Source: Streptomyces sp. NBC_01788
Lineage (GTDB): Bacteria; Actinomycetota; Actinomycetes; Streptomycetales; Streptomycetaceae
DNA length: 64,000 nucleotides
Direction of reading: 5' to 3'
Assembly (NCBI RefSeq): GCF_035917575.1
Contig: NZ_CP109090.1
Coordinates: forward strand, 5,518,001 to 5,582,000
The position numbers were made by a program, and so were the translations under genes. Positions 17,495-26,494 of the stretch are shown one piece after another (position 1 is the first letter of the stretch; each line of letters begins with the position of its first letter). A model generated the notes under the pieces. It did no database searches, had not been told where the DNA came from, and saw only the letters and a list, made by a program, of their open reading frames with translations.

Positions 17495-17709
17495 TCTGCG
17501 CGTCACTCCAGTGAGGGCATGTGCCGCATCCGAATGTGAGCAGGCTCGCACGTCCTGACTTTGTGACATCTCCACAACGCGGAAGCCCTCTGAGCAGTTG
17601 GAAGGGCTGCAAGCCGCCAAGGTTCTGTTCAGTGGCACCAGGAAAACGGGTCGGAGACTGTACGGAGTCAACGGCCCGCTTTCCCAGGTGTCCTTCGTAA
17701 GGTCGCTAC

Positions 17710-19293
17710 ATGACCGTTTTGGAAGAGACGACGGGTGAGCCGGCGGACGCGCGCGGCCGGGTCGCCGAACTGCACGGGATCCGTGCGCAGGCGGTGGCGG
17801 GCCCCAGCGAGAAGGCGACCGCGGCACAGCACGCCAAGGGCAAGCTGACCGCGCGGGAGCGGATCGAACTGCTCCTGGACCCGGGCTCCTTCCAGGAGGT
17901 CGAGCAGCTGCGCCGGCACCGGGCGAGCGGATTCGGCCTCGAGGCCAAGAAGCCGTACACCGACGGTGTCATCACCGGCTGGGGCACGGTGGAGGGCAGG
18001 ACGGTCTTCGTCTACGCCCACGACTTCCGCATCTTCGGCGGCGCGCTGGGCGAGGCCCACGCCACGAAGATCCACAAGATCATGGACATGGCCATCGCGG
18101 CCGGTGCCCCGCTGGTCTCCCTCAACGACGGCGCCGGCGCCCGCATCCAGGAGGGCGTCTCCGCCCTCGCCGGCTACGGCGGCATCTTCCAGCGCAACAC
18201 CAAGGCGTCCGGGGTCATCCCGCAGATCAGCGTGATGCTGGGCCCGTGCGCCGGCGGCGCCGCCTACAGCCCGGCGCTCACGGACTTCGTGTTCATGGTC
18301 CGCGAGACCTCGCAGATGTTCATCACCGGCCCGGACGTGGTCAAGGCGGTCACCGGCGAGGAGATCACCCAGAACGGCCTGGGCGGCGCGGACGTGCATG
18401 CCGAGACCTCCGGTGTGTGCCACTTCGCCTACGACGACGAGGAGACGTGCATCGCCGAGGTGCGCTACCTCCTGTCCCTGCTCCCGCAGAACAACCGGGA
18501 GAACCCGCCGCGGGCGGAGTCGGCCGACCCGGTCGACCGCCGCTCCGACGTCCTGCTCGACCTGGTCCCGGCCGACGGCAACCGGCCCTACGACATGACC
18601 AAGGTCATCGAGGAGATCGTCGACGACGGCGAGTACCTGGAGATCCACGAGCGCTGGGCGCGGAACATCATCTGCGCGATGGCCCGCCTGGACGGCCAGG
18701 TCGTCGGCATCATCGCCAACCAGCCGCAGGTCCTGGCCGGTGTCCTGGACATCGAGGCCAGCGAGAAGGCCGCGCGCTTCGTACAGATGTGCGACGCCTT
18801 CAACATCCCGATCGTCACTCTTCTGGACGTACCCGGCTTCCTGCCCGGCGTCGACCAGGAGCACGGTGGAATCATCCGGCACGGCGCCAAGCTGCTCTAC
18901 GCCTACTGCAACGCCACCGTGCCGAGGATCTCGCTGATCCTGCGCAAGGCGTACGGAGGTGCCTACATCGTCATGGACAGCCAGTCGATCGGCGCCGACC
19001 TCACCTACGCCTGGCCGACGAACGAGATCGCCGTGATGGGCGCCGAGGGCGCGGCCAACGTCATCTTCCGCCGCCAGATCGCCGGGGCCGAGGACCCCGA
19101 GGCCATGCGGCAGAAGATGGTCAAGGAGTACAAGGCCGAGCTGATGCACCCCTACTACGCCGCCGAGCGCGGCCTGGTCGACGACGTCATCGACCCGGCG
19201 GAAACCCGCGAGGTCCTGGCCAAGTCCCTGGCGATGCTGCACTCCAAGCACGCCGACCTGCCCTCCCGCAAGCACGGCAACCCCCCGCAGTAA
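17710..19293 (+). CDS. pccB: acyl-CoA (propionyl-CoA) carboxylase beta subunit
   Basis: 527-aa carboxyltransferase that moves CO2 from biotin to propionyl- or acetyl-CoA, supplying methylmalonyl-CoA or malonyl-CoA. N- and C-terminal crotonase-like halves are evident (KLTARERIELLLDPGSFQE; DFRIFGGALGEAHATKI; GGAAYSPALTDFVFMV; NQPQVLAGVLDIEASEKAARF; VPGFLPGVDQEHGGIIRHG; RKAYGGAYIVM). The glycine pairs forming the acyl-CoA oxyanion holes are present. The biotinylated alpha subunit is not in this window. The small epsilon gene follows directly. Confidence 0.93.
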   Translation: MTVLEETTGEPADARGRVAELHGIRAQAVAGPSEKATAAQHAKGKLTARERIELLLDPGSFQEVEQLRRHRASGFGLEAKKPYTDGVITGWGTVEGRTVFVYAHDFRIFGGALGEAHATKIHKIMDMAIAAGAPLVSLNDGAGARIQEGVSALAGYGGIFQRNTKASGVIPQISVMLGPCAGGAAYSPALTDFVFMVRETSQMFITGPDVVKAVTGEEITQNGLGGADVHAETSGVCHFAYDDEETCIAEVRYLLSLLPQNNRENPPRAESADPVDRRSDVLLDLVPADGNRPYDMTKVIEEIVDDGEYLEIHERWARNIICAMARLDGQVVGIIANQPQVLAGVLDIEASEKAARFVQMCDAFNIPIVTLLDVPGFLPGVDQEHGGIIRHGAKLLYAYCNATVPRISLILRKAYGGAYIVMDSQSIGADLTYAWPTNEIAVMGAEGAANVIFRRQIAGAEDPEAMRQKMVKEYKAELMHPYYAAERGLVDDVIDPAETREVLAKSLAMLHSKHADLPSRKHGNPPQ

Positions 19294-19350
19294 CCCAGCG
19301 GACGTGCCGCGGCCACCCCGCGGACCCCTCAGCCACGGAGACTGACACCC

Positions 19351-19548
19351 ATGGACCACGTTGACATCCGCGTAGAGAAGGGCCACGCCGAGCCCGAGGA
19401 AGTGGCCGCCATCACGGCCCTCCTCCTGGCCCGCGCCGCGGCTCGCCCCGCCGACACGACCCCGGCCCACCGCGGCCGCCCCAAGGCCGGCTGGCGCCGC
19501 CTGGAGCGCGAGAACGGCTTCCGCGCCCCGCACAGCTGGCACGGCTAG
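19351..19548 (+). CDS. accE: acyl-CoA carboxylase epsilon subunit
   Basis: 65 aa. Family pattern: an N-terminal strand and helix (IRVEKGHAEPEEVAAITALLLA) and a C-terminal W-R ... G-F-R-x-P-x-S-W block (AGWRRLERENGFRAPHSW). These small actinobacterial subunits bridge alpha and beta subunits and raise carboxylase activity. It lies 57 bases after pccB in the same operon. Confidence 0.9.
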   Translation: MDHVDIRVEKGHAEPEEVAAITALLLARAAARPADTTPAHRGRPKAGWRRLERENGFRAPHSWHG

Positions 19549-19577
19549 GCAGACCGCCGGCCGGACTGGCCGCGTAT

Positions 19578-19620
19578 GACGGAAGAGGGCCCCTCCCAGT
19601 GGGAGGGGCCCTCTTCCGTC
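19578..19620 (+). terminator. 20-bp perfect stem terminator after accE
   Basis: Inverted repeat 19578-19597 / 19601-19620 with an AGT loop and no mismatch. It lies between convergent accE and cvnD and can act in both directions. Confidence 0.8.
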
Positions 19621-19643
19621 GTCCTCGTGCCCGCCGGGCAGAA

Positions 19644-19680
19644 AGCAGGCGGCCCTTCCCTTGCGGGAGGGCCGCCTGCT
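19644..19680. terminator. second hairpin between accE and cvnD
   Basis: GCAGGCGGCCC..CCC pairs with GGGAGGGCCGCCTGC (15 bp, one bulged T, small loop). It lies 16 bases before the cvnD stop and probably terminates the leftward conservon transcript. Confidence 0.7.
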
Positions 19681-19695
19681 CGTTCGTCCCGAGTG

Positions 19696-20277
19696 CTAGC
19701 GGAGCCGGGCCATGAGGGCGTGTTCCACCAGGGTGATGAGGGCGGATTTGGCGTCGGCGCGGTGGCGGGCGTCGGTGGTGATGATGGGGGCGTCGGGGCC
19801 GATCTGGAGGGCTTCGCGGACTTCGTCGGGGTTGTAGGGCTGCTGTCCGTCGAAGCCGTTGAGGGCGATGACGAAGGGCAGTCCGCTGTTCTCGAAGTAG
19901 TCGACGGCGGGGAAGCAGTCGGCGAGCCTGCGGGTGTCGACGAGGACGATGGCGCCGATGGCGCCGCGGACGAGGTCGTCCCACATGAACCAGAAGCGGT
20001 CCTGGCCGGGGGTGCCGAACAGGTAGAGGATCAGGTCCTGGTCGAGTGTGATGCGGCCGAAGTCCATGGCCACCGTGGTGGTGGTCTTGTCCCCGGTGTG
20101 GGTGAGGTCGTCGATGCCCGCCGAAGCGGACGTCATCACGGCCTCCGTGCGCAGCGGGTTGATCTCCGAGACGGCGCCGACGAACGTGGTTTTGCCCACG
20201 CCGAAGCCGCCCGCCACCACGATCTTCGCTGAGGTGGTGGAGCGGGAAGGACCGCCGCTAGAGCTTGCGAAGTCCAC
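19696..20277 (-). CDS. cvnD: conservon GTPase CvnD (left copy)
   Basis: 193-aa small Ras-like GTPase. Visible: G1 P-loop GGFGVGKTT, TTTVAMDFGR, a G3 region GTPGQDRFWFMW (Gly in place of the usual Asp of DxxG), and a NKxD-like NGFDG. The family acts with a CvnA sensor, CvnB roadblock protein and CvnC in a complex resembling G-protein signalling. GTG start; it overlaps cvnC by 20 bases. From codon ~18 to the stop region the DNA is identical to the other cvnD (25009-25532). Confidence 0.92.
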   Translation of the reverse strand: MDFASSSGGPSRSTTSAKIVVAGGFGVGKTTFVGAVSEINPLRTEAVMTSASAGIDDLTHTGDKTTTTVAMDFGRITLDQDLILYLFGTPGQDRFWFMWDDLVRGAIGAIVLVDTRRLADCFPAVDYFENSGLPFVIALNGFDGQQPYNPDEVREALQIGPDAPIITTDARHRADAKSALITLVEHALMARLR

Positions 20278-20830
20278 TGAGCACCCTTTCGAGCAGTGTC
20301 ACGTCTGGCTGGCCACCGGCGTTCTCGTCGCCGCCGGGCTGATGGATGGCGACCAGGCCCGCCTCCGCCAAGTCGGCGACGAGGATCCTGGCCACGCCGA
20401 GAGGGATCGAAAGCAGGGCCGAGACCTCGGCCACCGATTTGATCTCGCGGCACAGATGGCAGATCCGCTGATGTTCGGGCAACTGGCCCTGCATCTGGTG
20501 CGGCTGCGCGGTGGTGTGCACCAGTGCCTCTATGGCGAGCTGGTACCGCGGCCTGGTGCGGCCGCCCGTCATGGCGTACGGGCGCACCAGGGGGTTGTTC
20601 GACGCCCCCGCGGGCGCCGGTTCAGGGGTGCGTGGCTGCGGCTGCACCGGCTGGATACGCGGCGCGGACGGCTGGTCGTACGGAGACGGACCAGGGCCCT
20701 GCGGCGTGTATGGCTGCCGGTGGTGGGGGGTGGAGGGAAAACCGTACCGGTTCGCCGAACCGTCGCCCGCGCCCTGTGCGGGGCCGTACGACCAGTTGCC
20801 CGAAGACGAACCGCCTGGGAGTGTTGCCAC
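20258..20830 (-). CDS. cvnC: conservon DUF742 protein CvnC (left copy)
   Basis: 190 aa. A Pro/Gln-rich N-terminal half (1-85) precedes the DUF742 winged-helix-like domain (VRPYAMTGGRTRPRYQLAIEAL; ICHLCREIKSVAEVSALL; LGVARILVADLAEAGLV). It is thought to be a partner of CvnD and CvnB. It overlaps cvnD by 20 bases. The N-terminal extension is about 58 residues longer than in its neighbour at 25558-25956. Confidence 0.9.
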   Translation of the reverse strand: MATLPGGSSSGNWSYGPAQGAGDGSANRYGFPSTPHHRQPYTPQGPGPSPYDQPSAPRIQPVQPQPRTPEPAPAGASNNPLVRPYAMTGGRTRPRYQLAIEALVHTTAQPHQMQGQLPEHQRICHLCREIKSVAEVSALLSIPLGVARILVADLAEAGLVAIHQPGGDENAGGQPDVTLLERVLSGLRKL

Positions 20831-20926
20831 GTTCTCTCCTCCTCCGACTGTGCCGGGCCCCCACGGGGTGGGAGCCGCGTCCCGAAACCTTACGGCCCCG
20901 GGACGCCAAAAAGCACCGTCTGTCTG

Positions 20927-21349
20927 TTAGTTGAGAAGGCTCCCCTGGAGTTCCGCCCGGAGATCCGGCGTCAGGACAGTGCCCGCGCGGTCCACCAGAA
21001 GGGCCATCTCGTACCCGACGAGGCCGATGTCCGCATCGGGGTGTGCGAGAACCGCGAGCGACGAACCGTCGGAGATGGACATGATGAACATGAATCCCCG
21101 CTCCATCTCCACAACCGTCTGGTTCACGCTGCCGCCCTCGAAGATGCGCGAGGCACCGGCGGTCAGCGAGGTCAGACCGGAGGCAACGGCCGCGAGCTGG
21201 TCGGCGCGGTCGCGGGGGAAGCCTTCGGACATCGCCAGAAGGAGTCCGTCGGCGGAGACCACCACGGTGTGGGACACCCCAGGGGTGTTGTCCACGAAGT
21301 TGGTGATCAACCAGTTCAGGTTCTGTGCCGCCTGGCTCATCGGGCTCAC
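20927..21349 (-). CDS. cvnB: conservon roadblock/LC7 protein CvnB (left copy)
   Basis: 140 aa. Roadblock/LC7 fold: NLNWLITNFVDNTPGVSHTVVVSADGLLLA, a GLTSLTAGASRIF helix and IGLVGYEMALLVDR. It likely serves as GTPase-activating or docking partner for CvnD. The start is taken as GTG 21349, because AGGAG lies 7 bases upstream within the cvnA end and the paralogue at 26494 has the equivalent layout (TTG). An internal ATG nine bases on (MSQAAQ) is the alternative. Confidence 0.9.
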   Translation of the reverse strand: MSPMSQAAQNLNWLITNFVDNTPGVSHTVVVSADGLLLAMSEGFPRDRADQLAAVASGLTSLTAGASRIFEGGSVNQTVVEMERGFMFIMSISDGSSLAVLAHPDADIGLVGYEMALLVDRAGTVLTPDLRAELQGSLLN

Positions 21350-21350
21350 A

Positions 21351-24300
21351 CTAACGCTCCTGGTTGTAGGTGCTGTCAGGACCACTGGGTTCATTTCTTG
21401 TGGCCTGACCGTTCTTGTCAATTCCTGCACTGCGTCCTCGTTGGACGCCCTGGCGCAGGTTGCTCAGCCTGCCCCGGATGTCCTCGGGGGCGCGGGAGAC
21501 CTGTGGGCCTCCCTGCGGGGTTGATTCCGCGGTGCCCTCGACCAGGTTGGCCTTGGGCACGCGCCGTGGCAGTCCGGAGGAGGTCACCCCGCCTGCCTTG
21601 GGCTTGCGAACCTGCGAAGCCTGCTGCCAGCGTTTGTCGTTCGCTGAATGCCAGCCGTCGCCGTTCGGAGCTTCCTGGTCCACGGGCCCCGCGCCGTTCG
21701 AACCGCTCGCGACGGGTCCCCGACGGGGCAGCCCGGCGTCGGTCAGCTCGTGGGCGGCGGAAGGGGCCGGTCCCGGACGGTCGAAGCCTACGCGGTCCGC
21801 CGCGCCCGCGTCAGCGGCCTGCGCGGATTCCGCTTCCGGAGCGTACTCGTCCGGGTGGCCGTTCTGGTACCCGGCCTGCTGCGGCCAGCCGTCCTGGTAG
21901 GACTGCTCCTGGAAGCCGGCGTACGTCTCCGGCGCCGCGGCGTGCGCGGACGTGTGCTCCTGCTGTCCGGCTTCCGCATAGCCGGGGCCGGGGTAGCCGC
22001 CGTTGGACGAGTAGGCATCGCCCTGCGGCAGGCCGGCGTCCGGCGCGTAGTACCCCTCGTCGTACGCCGGCCGGCCCTGCTCGTCGTAGGCCGCCTGCTG
22101 CTGGTCGTACGCCGTGTGCTGCGGTTCCTCGTACGGCGTCTGCTGGTCGTACCCGCCCTGCTCCGGGAAGGGAGCCTGGCCGGTGTCGTACAGCGGCTGC
22201 TGACCGGTGTGCTCGTCGGGGTACCCGGAGGGCTCGGCCGTCTCCGGGCCCGCCGTCCCGTCGTGCGTCTGGGCCTCCAGGGCGGCGCGGCGCTCCTCGC
22301 GCTTGAGGGAGCGGCCGACGGGGTCCAGTTCCCGGGAGTCGTCGGAGGCGTCGGTGTAGCGGCTGTCGTCGAAGCCGAGCTCCGCGGCGGTGCGCATCGG
22401 CTGGGAAGCGCCGAAGTCCTCGCCCTGCAACCCCTGCTCGGGGATGATCTGCGAGACGGTGAAGTCGTCGCGGTCCAGCGCCTGCTCGCCGCCACCGCCG
22501 TGGGTGATCGCGTCCGGCAGCATGACCAGCGAGGTGGTGCCGGCCTGCTCGCCGGAGGGGCGCAGCTGCACGCGGACGCCGTGCCGGTCGGCGAGGCGGC
22601 CGACCACGAACAGGCCCATGCGCTGGGAGATCGCCGCGTCCACGGTGGGCGGGTTGGCCAGCTTGTGGTTGATGTCCGCGAAGTCCTCGGCGGTCAGGCC
22701 GATGCCCTTGTCGTGGATCTCGATCATGACCCGGCCGTCGGGCAGCCGGGTCGCGGTGACCCGGACCTTGGTCTGCGGCGAGGAGAACGTGGTGGCGTTC
22801 TCCAGCAGCTCGGCCAGCAGGTGCACGAGGTCGGTCACCGCGCGGCCGTGGATCTCGGCCTCGGGCACGCCGGACAGCTCGACGCGCTCGTACTGCTCCA
22901 CCTCGGAGGAGGCGGCGCGCAGCACGTCGACCAGCGGGACCGGCTGGTCCCAGCGGCGGCCGGGCTCCTCGCCGGCGAGGACCAGGAGGTTCTCGCCGTT
23001 GCGGCGCATACGGGTCGCCAGGTGGTCCAGGCGGAAGAGGTTCTCCAACTGGTCGGGGTCTGCCTCGTGGTTCTCCAGGTCGGTGATCAGTGTCAGCTGA
23101 CCCTCGATCAGCGACTGGTTGCGTCGCGAGAGGTTGGTGAAGATCGCGTTGATGTTGCCCCGCAGCAGGGCCTGTTCGGAGGCGAGCCGGACGGCCTCGC
23201 GGTGCACCTGGTCGAAGGCGCGGGCGACTTCGCCGATCTCGTCGGTCGAGGTGATCGGGATCGGCGCGACCCGGGTGTCGACACGGCCGGGGTCGGTGCG
23301 CGAGAGCTGGTCGACCAGCATCGGCAGGCGCTGCTCGGCGATACCGAAGGCGGCGTTGCGCAGCCGGCGCATGGAGCGGCTCATCTGGCGGGCCACCAGA
23401 CCGGCCAGGATGAACGCGGCGAGCAGGGCGACCACGACGATCGCGCCGGTGATGAACGTCGACTTCTTGGCGTTGTCGGCGATCGCGGCGGCCTCGTTCA
23501 CCGCGGTGTCGGCCATGTCCGACTCGATCTGGCGGTAGGCGTCGAACTTGAGGGTGTTGACGGCCCACCAGTTCTCGGGCGTGATGCCCTGCTGCGCCAG
23601 GGCCGTGCGCGCCGCCGGGTCCGTGCTGCTCAGCGTGGCCAGCGCGGTGACCATCCGGGTCGGGTCCTGGGGCGGGGCCACGTAGTTCGGGTCCTTGGCC
23701 TTGGCCTGCTCGGCCATCGCCGCGGCCTTGTCCTGGATCTCCTTCTTCAGCGCGTCCAGCTTGTCCGCGTCCTCCTGGGTGCCACCGCCGATGTACTCCT
23801 CGACGGCGATGCCCTCCAGGTAGGCGTAGGACGACAGGGCGACGCGCTGACTGGCCAGGTCCGTGGCGTCCGGGCCGGGCTTGATCAGCAGGTGCATGCC
23901 GAGCGAGCGCTCCAGGGAGAGCGCGGCCTTGGTCAGCGAGATGGCGTAGACGGTACGGCCGTAGGAGGTGATGTTGCCGGTGCCCAGGCCGAGTTCGTTG
24001 GCGAACTCCATCAGCGGGTGGGCGACCTTGACGTAGGCCTCCTCGGTCTGCGCGCCGGGCAGCTTGGAGGTGAACGCCGCGGCCCGCAGCTTCTGCAGCT
24101 CGGGCTCGGTGTCGCGGAACAGCTTGAGCCGGCGCTCAAGACCGGCCTTGTGCGGCATGGACTGCGCGGCCTCGTTGAAGACGCCGGCCGCCTTGTCGGT
24201 CTGCCGGCGGGCCTCGGTGACGTCCGGGTCGTCCTGGCCCTTGCCCTGGAGCAGGGGGGCCGCGCTGACATCGCGCTCGTGGTAGAGGGCGTCGGCGTAG

Positions 24301-24596
24301 CCCAGCGAGGCCTGCACCAGGCGGGCGGTGTGCTCGGCGTCCTGGGCGTCCTGCCAGGTGTTGATGGAGCTGTTGACCTGGAAGCCGCCCATGACGAGGC
24401 CGACCAGAACGGGCAGGAGCAGGATCGCGTTCAGCCGGGTCCGCACCCGCCAGTTGCGCGGGGAGAAGCGGCCGCCGCTCGCGGTGGCCGCCGCCGTCGG
24501 TTGCGAACCGGGCACGTGCGCGGGCGCCGCAGCACGCGGCGGCGGGGTGAAATTGCCCCGGGCCGACGGCTCGGGGCCGTTCTTGCTTCGCCTCAC
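21351..24596 (-). CDS. cvnA: conservon sensor kinase-like protein CvnA (left copy)
   Basis: 1081 aa from GTG 24596 (GAGAGG upstream; MRRSKNGPEP). A transmembrane helix at about 55-75, an extracytoplasmic helical sensor domain (to about 380), a second helix (IVVVALLAAFILAGLVA), HAMP, then a HATPase_c domain (LLAELLENATTFSSP, EIHDKGIGLT, GLFVVGRLADRHG). No phosphoacceptor histidine box is apparent. A long disordered Gln/Tyr/Gly/Pro-rich region follows (about 750-1020), ending in GLPRRVPKANLVEG and QVSRAPEDIRGRLSNLRQG, a tail shared with the other CvnA. Confidence 0.9.
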   Translation of the reverse strand: MRRSKNGPEPSARGNFTPPPRAAAPAHVPGSQPTAAATASGGRFSPRNWRVRTRLNAILLLPVLVGLVMGGFQVNSSINTWQDAQDAEHTARLVQASLGYADALYHERDVSAAPLLQGKGQDDPDVTEARRQTDKAAGVFNEAAQSMPHKAGLERRLKLFRDTEPELQKLRAAAFTSKLPGAQTEEAYVKVAHPLMEFANELGLGTGNITSYGRTVYAISLTKAALSLERSLGMHLLIKPGPDATDLASQRVALSSYAYLEGIAVEEYIGGGTQEDADKLDALKKEIQDKAAAMAEQAKAKDPNYVAPPQDPTRMVTALATLSSTDPAARTALAQQGITPENWWAVNTLKFDAYRQIESDMADTAVNEAAAIADNAKKSTFITGAIVVVALLAAFILAGLVARQMSRSMRRLRNAAFGIAEQRLPMLVDQLSRTDPGRVDTRVAPIPITSTDEIGEVARAFDQVHREAVRLASEQALLRGNINAIFTNLSRRNQSLIEGQLTLITDLENHEADPDQLENLFRLDHLATRMRRNGENLLVLAGEEPGRRWDQPVPLVDVLRAASSEVEQYERVELSGVPEAEIHGRAVTDLVHLLAELLENATTFSSPQTKVRVTATRLPDGRVMIEIHDKGIGLTAEDFADINHKLANPPTVDAAISQRMGLFVVGRLADRHGVRVQLRPSGEQAGTTSLVMLPDAITHGGGGEQALDRDDFTVSQIIPEQGLQGEDFGASQPMRTAAELGFDDSRYTDASDDSRELDPVGRSLKREERRAALEAQTHDGTAGPETAEPSGYPDEHTGQQPLYDTGQAPFPEQGGYDQQTPYEEPQHTAYDQQQAAYDEQGRPAYDEGYYAPDAGLPQGDAYSSNGGYPGPGYAEAGQQEHTSAHAAAPETYAGFQEQSYQDGWPQQAGYQNGHPDEYAPEAESAQAADAGAADRVGFDRPGPAPSAAHELTDAGLPRRGPVASGSNGAGPVDQEAPNGDGWHSANDKRWQQASQVRKPKAGGVTSSGLPRRVPKANLVEGTAESTPQGGPQVSRAPEDIRGRLSNLRQGVQRGRSAGIDKNGQATRNEPSGPDSTYNQER

Positions 24597-25001
24597 TCGA
24601 CCAACAACCTCTCGGCGGGTCGGCACCTAGGTCGTGCCGCTGTGTCTCAGAACCTTGTCCGCCATCGACGGACCACTACCGGTGAGTACGTCTGTGGCCA
24701 TGGGGTAGTTCAGGCATTCCAGCACGTCGACATGCGCACTTCCAAACAGCGGAAACGGGTGGTTCCGCGTGACGCACGTCCCACATAAATCGGTCATAAA
24801 CAACTAGCCGCCGCAAAAGTCCGGGGGGTTGTGCGCACAGCGGCATCGCATGTGCGCGACGCGTGGCCATACCACGCGATTCCTCTGCCGAAACGTTATG
24901 AACACCGGGGCCGACCGTGTCAATGGACCCGGCCGGCCCCGGTGTGTCTACGACAACTGCCGTATGGCGCTCCCGACTTGGGGGCTGTATCTAGGCCCCT
25001 G
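24597..25001. other. 405-bp gap between the two conservons
   Basis: It contains the upstream region of the left cvnA and, at 24902-24945, a hairpin acting as terminator of the right conservon. I found no supportable gene, RNA or clear promoter hexamers in the remainder. Confidence 0.6.
24902..24945 (-). terminator. terminator hairpin downstream of the right conservon
   Basis: ACACCGGGGCCG pairs perfectly with CGGCCCCGGTGT (12 bp) around a 20-base loop. On the minus strand it is followed by TTCATAA. It lies 57 bases after the cvnD stop at 25002. Confidence 0.65.
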
Positions 25002-25577
25002 TCACCGCAGCCGGGCCATGAGGGCGTGTTCCACCAGGGTGATGAGGGCGGATTTGGCGTCGGCGCGGTGGCGGGCGTCGGTGGTGATGATGGGGGCGTC
25101 GGGGCCGATCTGGAGGGCTTCGCGGACTTCGTCGGGGTTGTAGGGCTGCTGTCCGTCGAAGCCGTTGAGGGCGATGACGAAGGGCAGTCCGCTGTTCTCG
25201 AAGTAGTCGACGGCGGGGAAGCAGTCGGCGAGCCTGCGGGTGTCGACGAGGACGATGGCGCCGATGGCGCCGCGGACGAGGTCGTCCCACATGAACCAGA
25301 AGCGGTCCTGGCCGGGGGTGCCGAACAGGTAGAGGATCAGGTCCTGGTCGAGTGTGATGCGGCCGAAGTCCATGGCCACCGTGGTGGTGGTCTTGTCCCC
25401 GGTGTGGGTGAGGTCGTCGATGCCCGCCGAAGCGGACGTCATCACGGCCTCCGTGCGCAGCGGGTTGATCTCCGAGACGGCGCCGACGAACGTGGTTTTG
25501 CCCACGCCGAAGCCGCCCGCCACCACGATCTTGGCGGAGGTGGTCGCCCGACCCCCGTCAGAGCTTGCGAAGTCCAC
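25002..25577 (-). CDS. cvnD: conservon GTPase CvnD (right copy)
   Basis: 191 aa. The protein is identical to the left CvnD from SAKIVVAGG onward; only the first ~17 residues differ (MDFASSDGGRATT). P-loop GGFGVGKTT, GTPGQDRFWFMW and NGFDG are as in the other copy. Start GTG, overlapping cvnC by 20 bases. The identity extends to DNA (25009-25532 equals 19703-20226), although adjacent cvnC and cvnB genes have diverged. Confidence 0.92.
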   Translation of the reverse strand: MDFASSDGGRATTSAKIVVAGGFGVGKTTFVGAVSEINPLRTEAVMTSASAGIDDLTHTGDKTTTTVAMDFGRITLDQDLILYLFGTPGQDRFWFMWDDLVRGAIGAIVLVDTRRLADCFPAVDYFENSGLPFVIALNGFDGQQPYNPDEVREALQIGPDAPIITTDARHRADAKSALITLVEHALMARLR

Positions 25578-25956
25578 TGAGCACCCTTTCGAGCAGCGTC
25601 ACAGCCGGTGCGCCACCGTTGTTCTCGTCCCCGCCCGGCTGGTGGATGGCCACCAGGCCGGCCTCAGCAAGGTCCGCGACAAGGATCCTGGCCACACCGA
25701 GCGGCATGGACAGAAGCGCCGAGACCTCCGCCACGGATTTCACCTCGCGGCACAGATGGCAGATCCGCTGGTGCTCCGGGAGCAGTCCCATCAGCGCTGC
25801 CGGGTCGGCCGTGGTGCTGATCAGCGCCTCGATGGCGAGCTGGTAGCGCGGCCGGGTCCGGCCGCCGGTCATCGCATAGGGACGTACCAGCGGCTGGTCG
25901 CCCTCATCCCCGTACGGCTCAGCGTACGGATCATGAGAGGCGGGGGGCGGGGTCAT
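25558..25956 (-). CDS. cvnC: conservon DUF742 protein CvnC (right copy)
   Basis: 132 aa, start ATG 25956 with GGAGG 4 bases upstream. A short N-terminus (MTPPPASHDPYAEP) precedes the DUF742 domain (VRPYAMTGGRTRPRYQLAIEAL; ICHLCREVKSVAEVSALL). Clearly homologous to, but diverged from, the left CvnC (for example ISTTADPAALMGLL against VHTTAQPHQMQGQL). Third gene of the operon. Confidence 0.9.
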   Translation of the reverse strand: MTPPPASHDPYAEPYGDEGDQPLVRPYAMTGGRTRPRYQLAIEALISTTADPAALMGLLPEHQRICHLCREVKSVAEVSALLSMPLGVARILVADLAEAGLVAIHQPGGDENNGGAPAVTLLERVLSGLRKL

Positions 25957-26071
25957 GAATCCTCCGGGCGGGCGGGACAGCAAGTCGGTCAGTCAAGCCG
26001 TCTGACGGGGCCGGTGGGGGGATTGTGGCGGCCGGACGGTGATTTGGTGAGTTGGATGGTGCCGGAGCCGG

Positions 26072-26494
26072 TCAGTGCAGCAGACTGCCCTGTAGTTCGG
26101 CGCGCAGATCTGGCGTCAGGACCGCCCCCGCGCGGTCGACGAGCAGCGCCATCTCGTAGCCGACGAGGCCGATGTCGCACTCGGGGTGGGCCAGGACCGC
26201 CAGGGACGACCCGTCCGACACGGACATCAGGAAGAGGAAGCCGCGCTCCATCTCGACGACCGTCTGCGACACACTGCCGCCCTCGAAGATCCGGGAGGCC
26301 CCGGCGGTCAGCGAGGTGAGACCCGAGGCGACGGCCGCGAGCTGGTCGGCGCGGTCCCGGGGAAAACCTTCGGACATCGCCAGTAGGAGTCCGTCGGCGG
26401 ACACCACGACGGTGTGGGACACCCCGGGGGTGTTGTCCACGAAGTTGGTGATCAACCAGTTGAGGTTCTGTGCCGCCTGGCTCATCGGGCTCAA
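26072..26494 (-). CDS. cvnB: conservon roadblock/LC7 protein CvnB (right copy)
   Basis: 140 aa, close to the left CvnB (NLNWLITNFVDN, DRADQLAAVASGLTSLTAG, IGLVGYEMALLVDR). The likely start is TTG 26494, immediately after the cvnA stop (TAG-TTG) with AGGAG 7-8 bases upstream; an internal ATG at codon 4 is possible. The 115-bp gap to cvnC holds nothing recognisable. Confidence 0.9.
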   Translation of the reverse strand: MSPMSQAAQNLNWLITNFVDNTPGVSHTVVVSADGLLLAMSEGFPRDRADQLAAVASGLTSLTAGASRIFEGGSVSQTVVEMERGFLFLMSVSDGSSLAVLAHPECDIGLVGYEMALLVDRAGAVLTPDLRAELQGSLLH

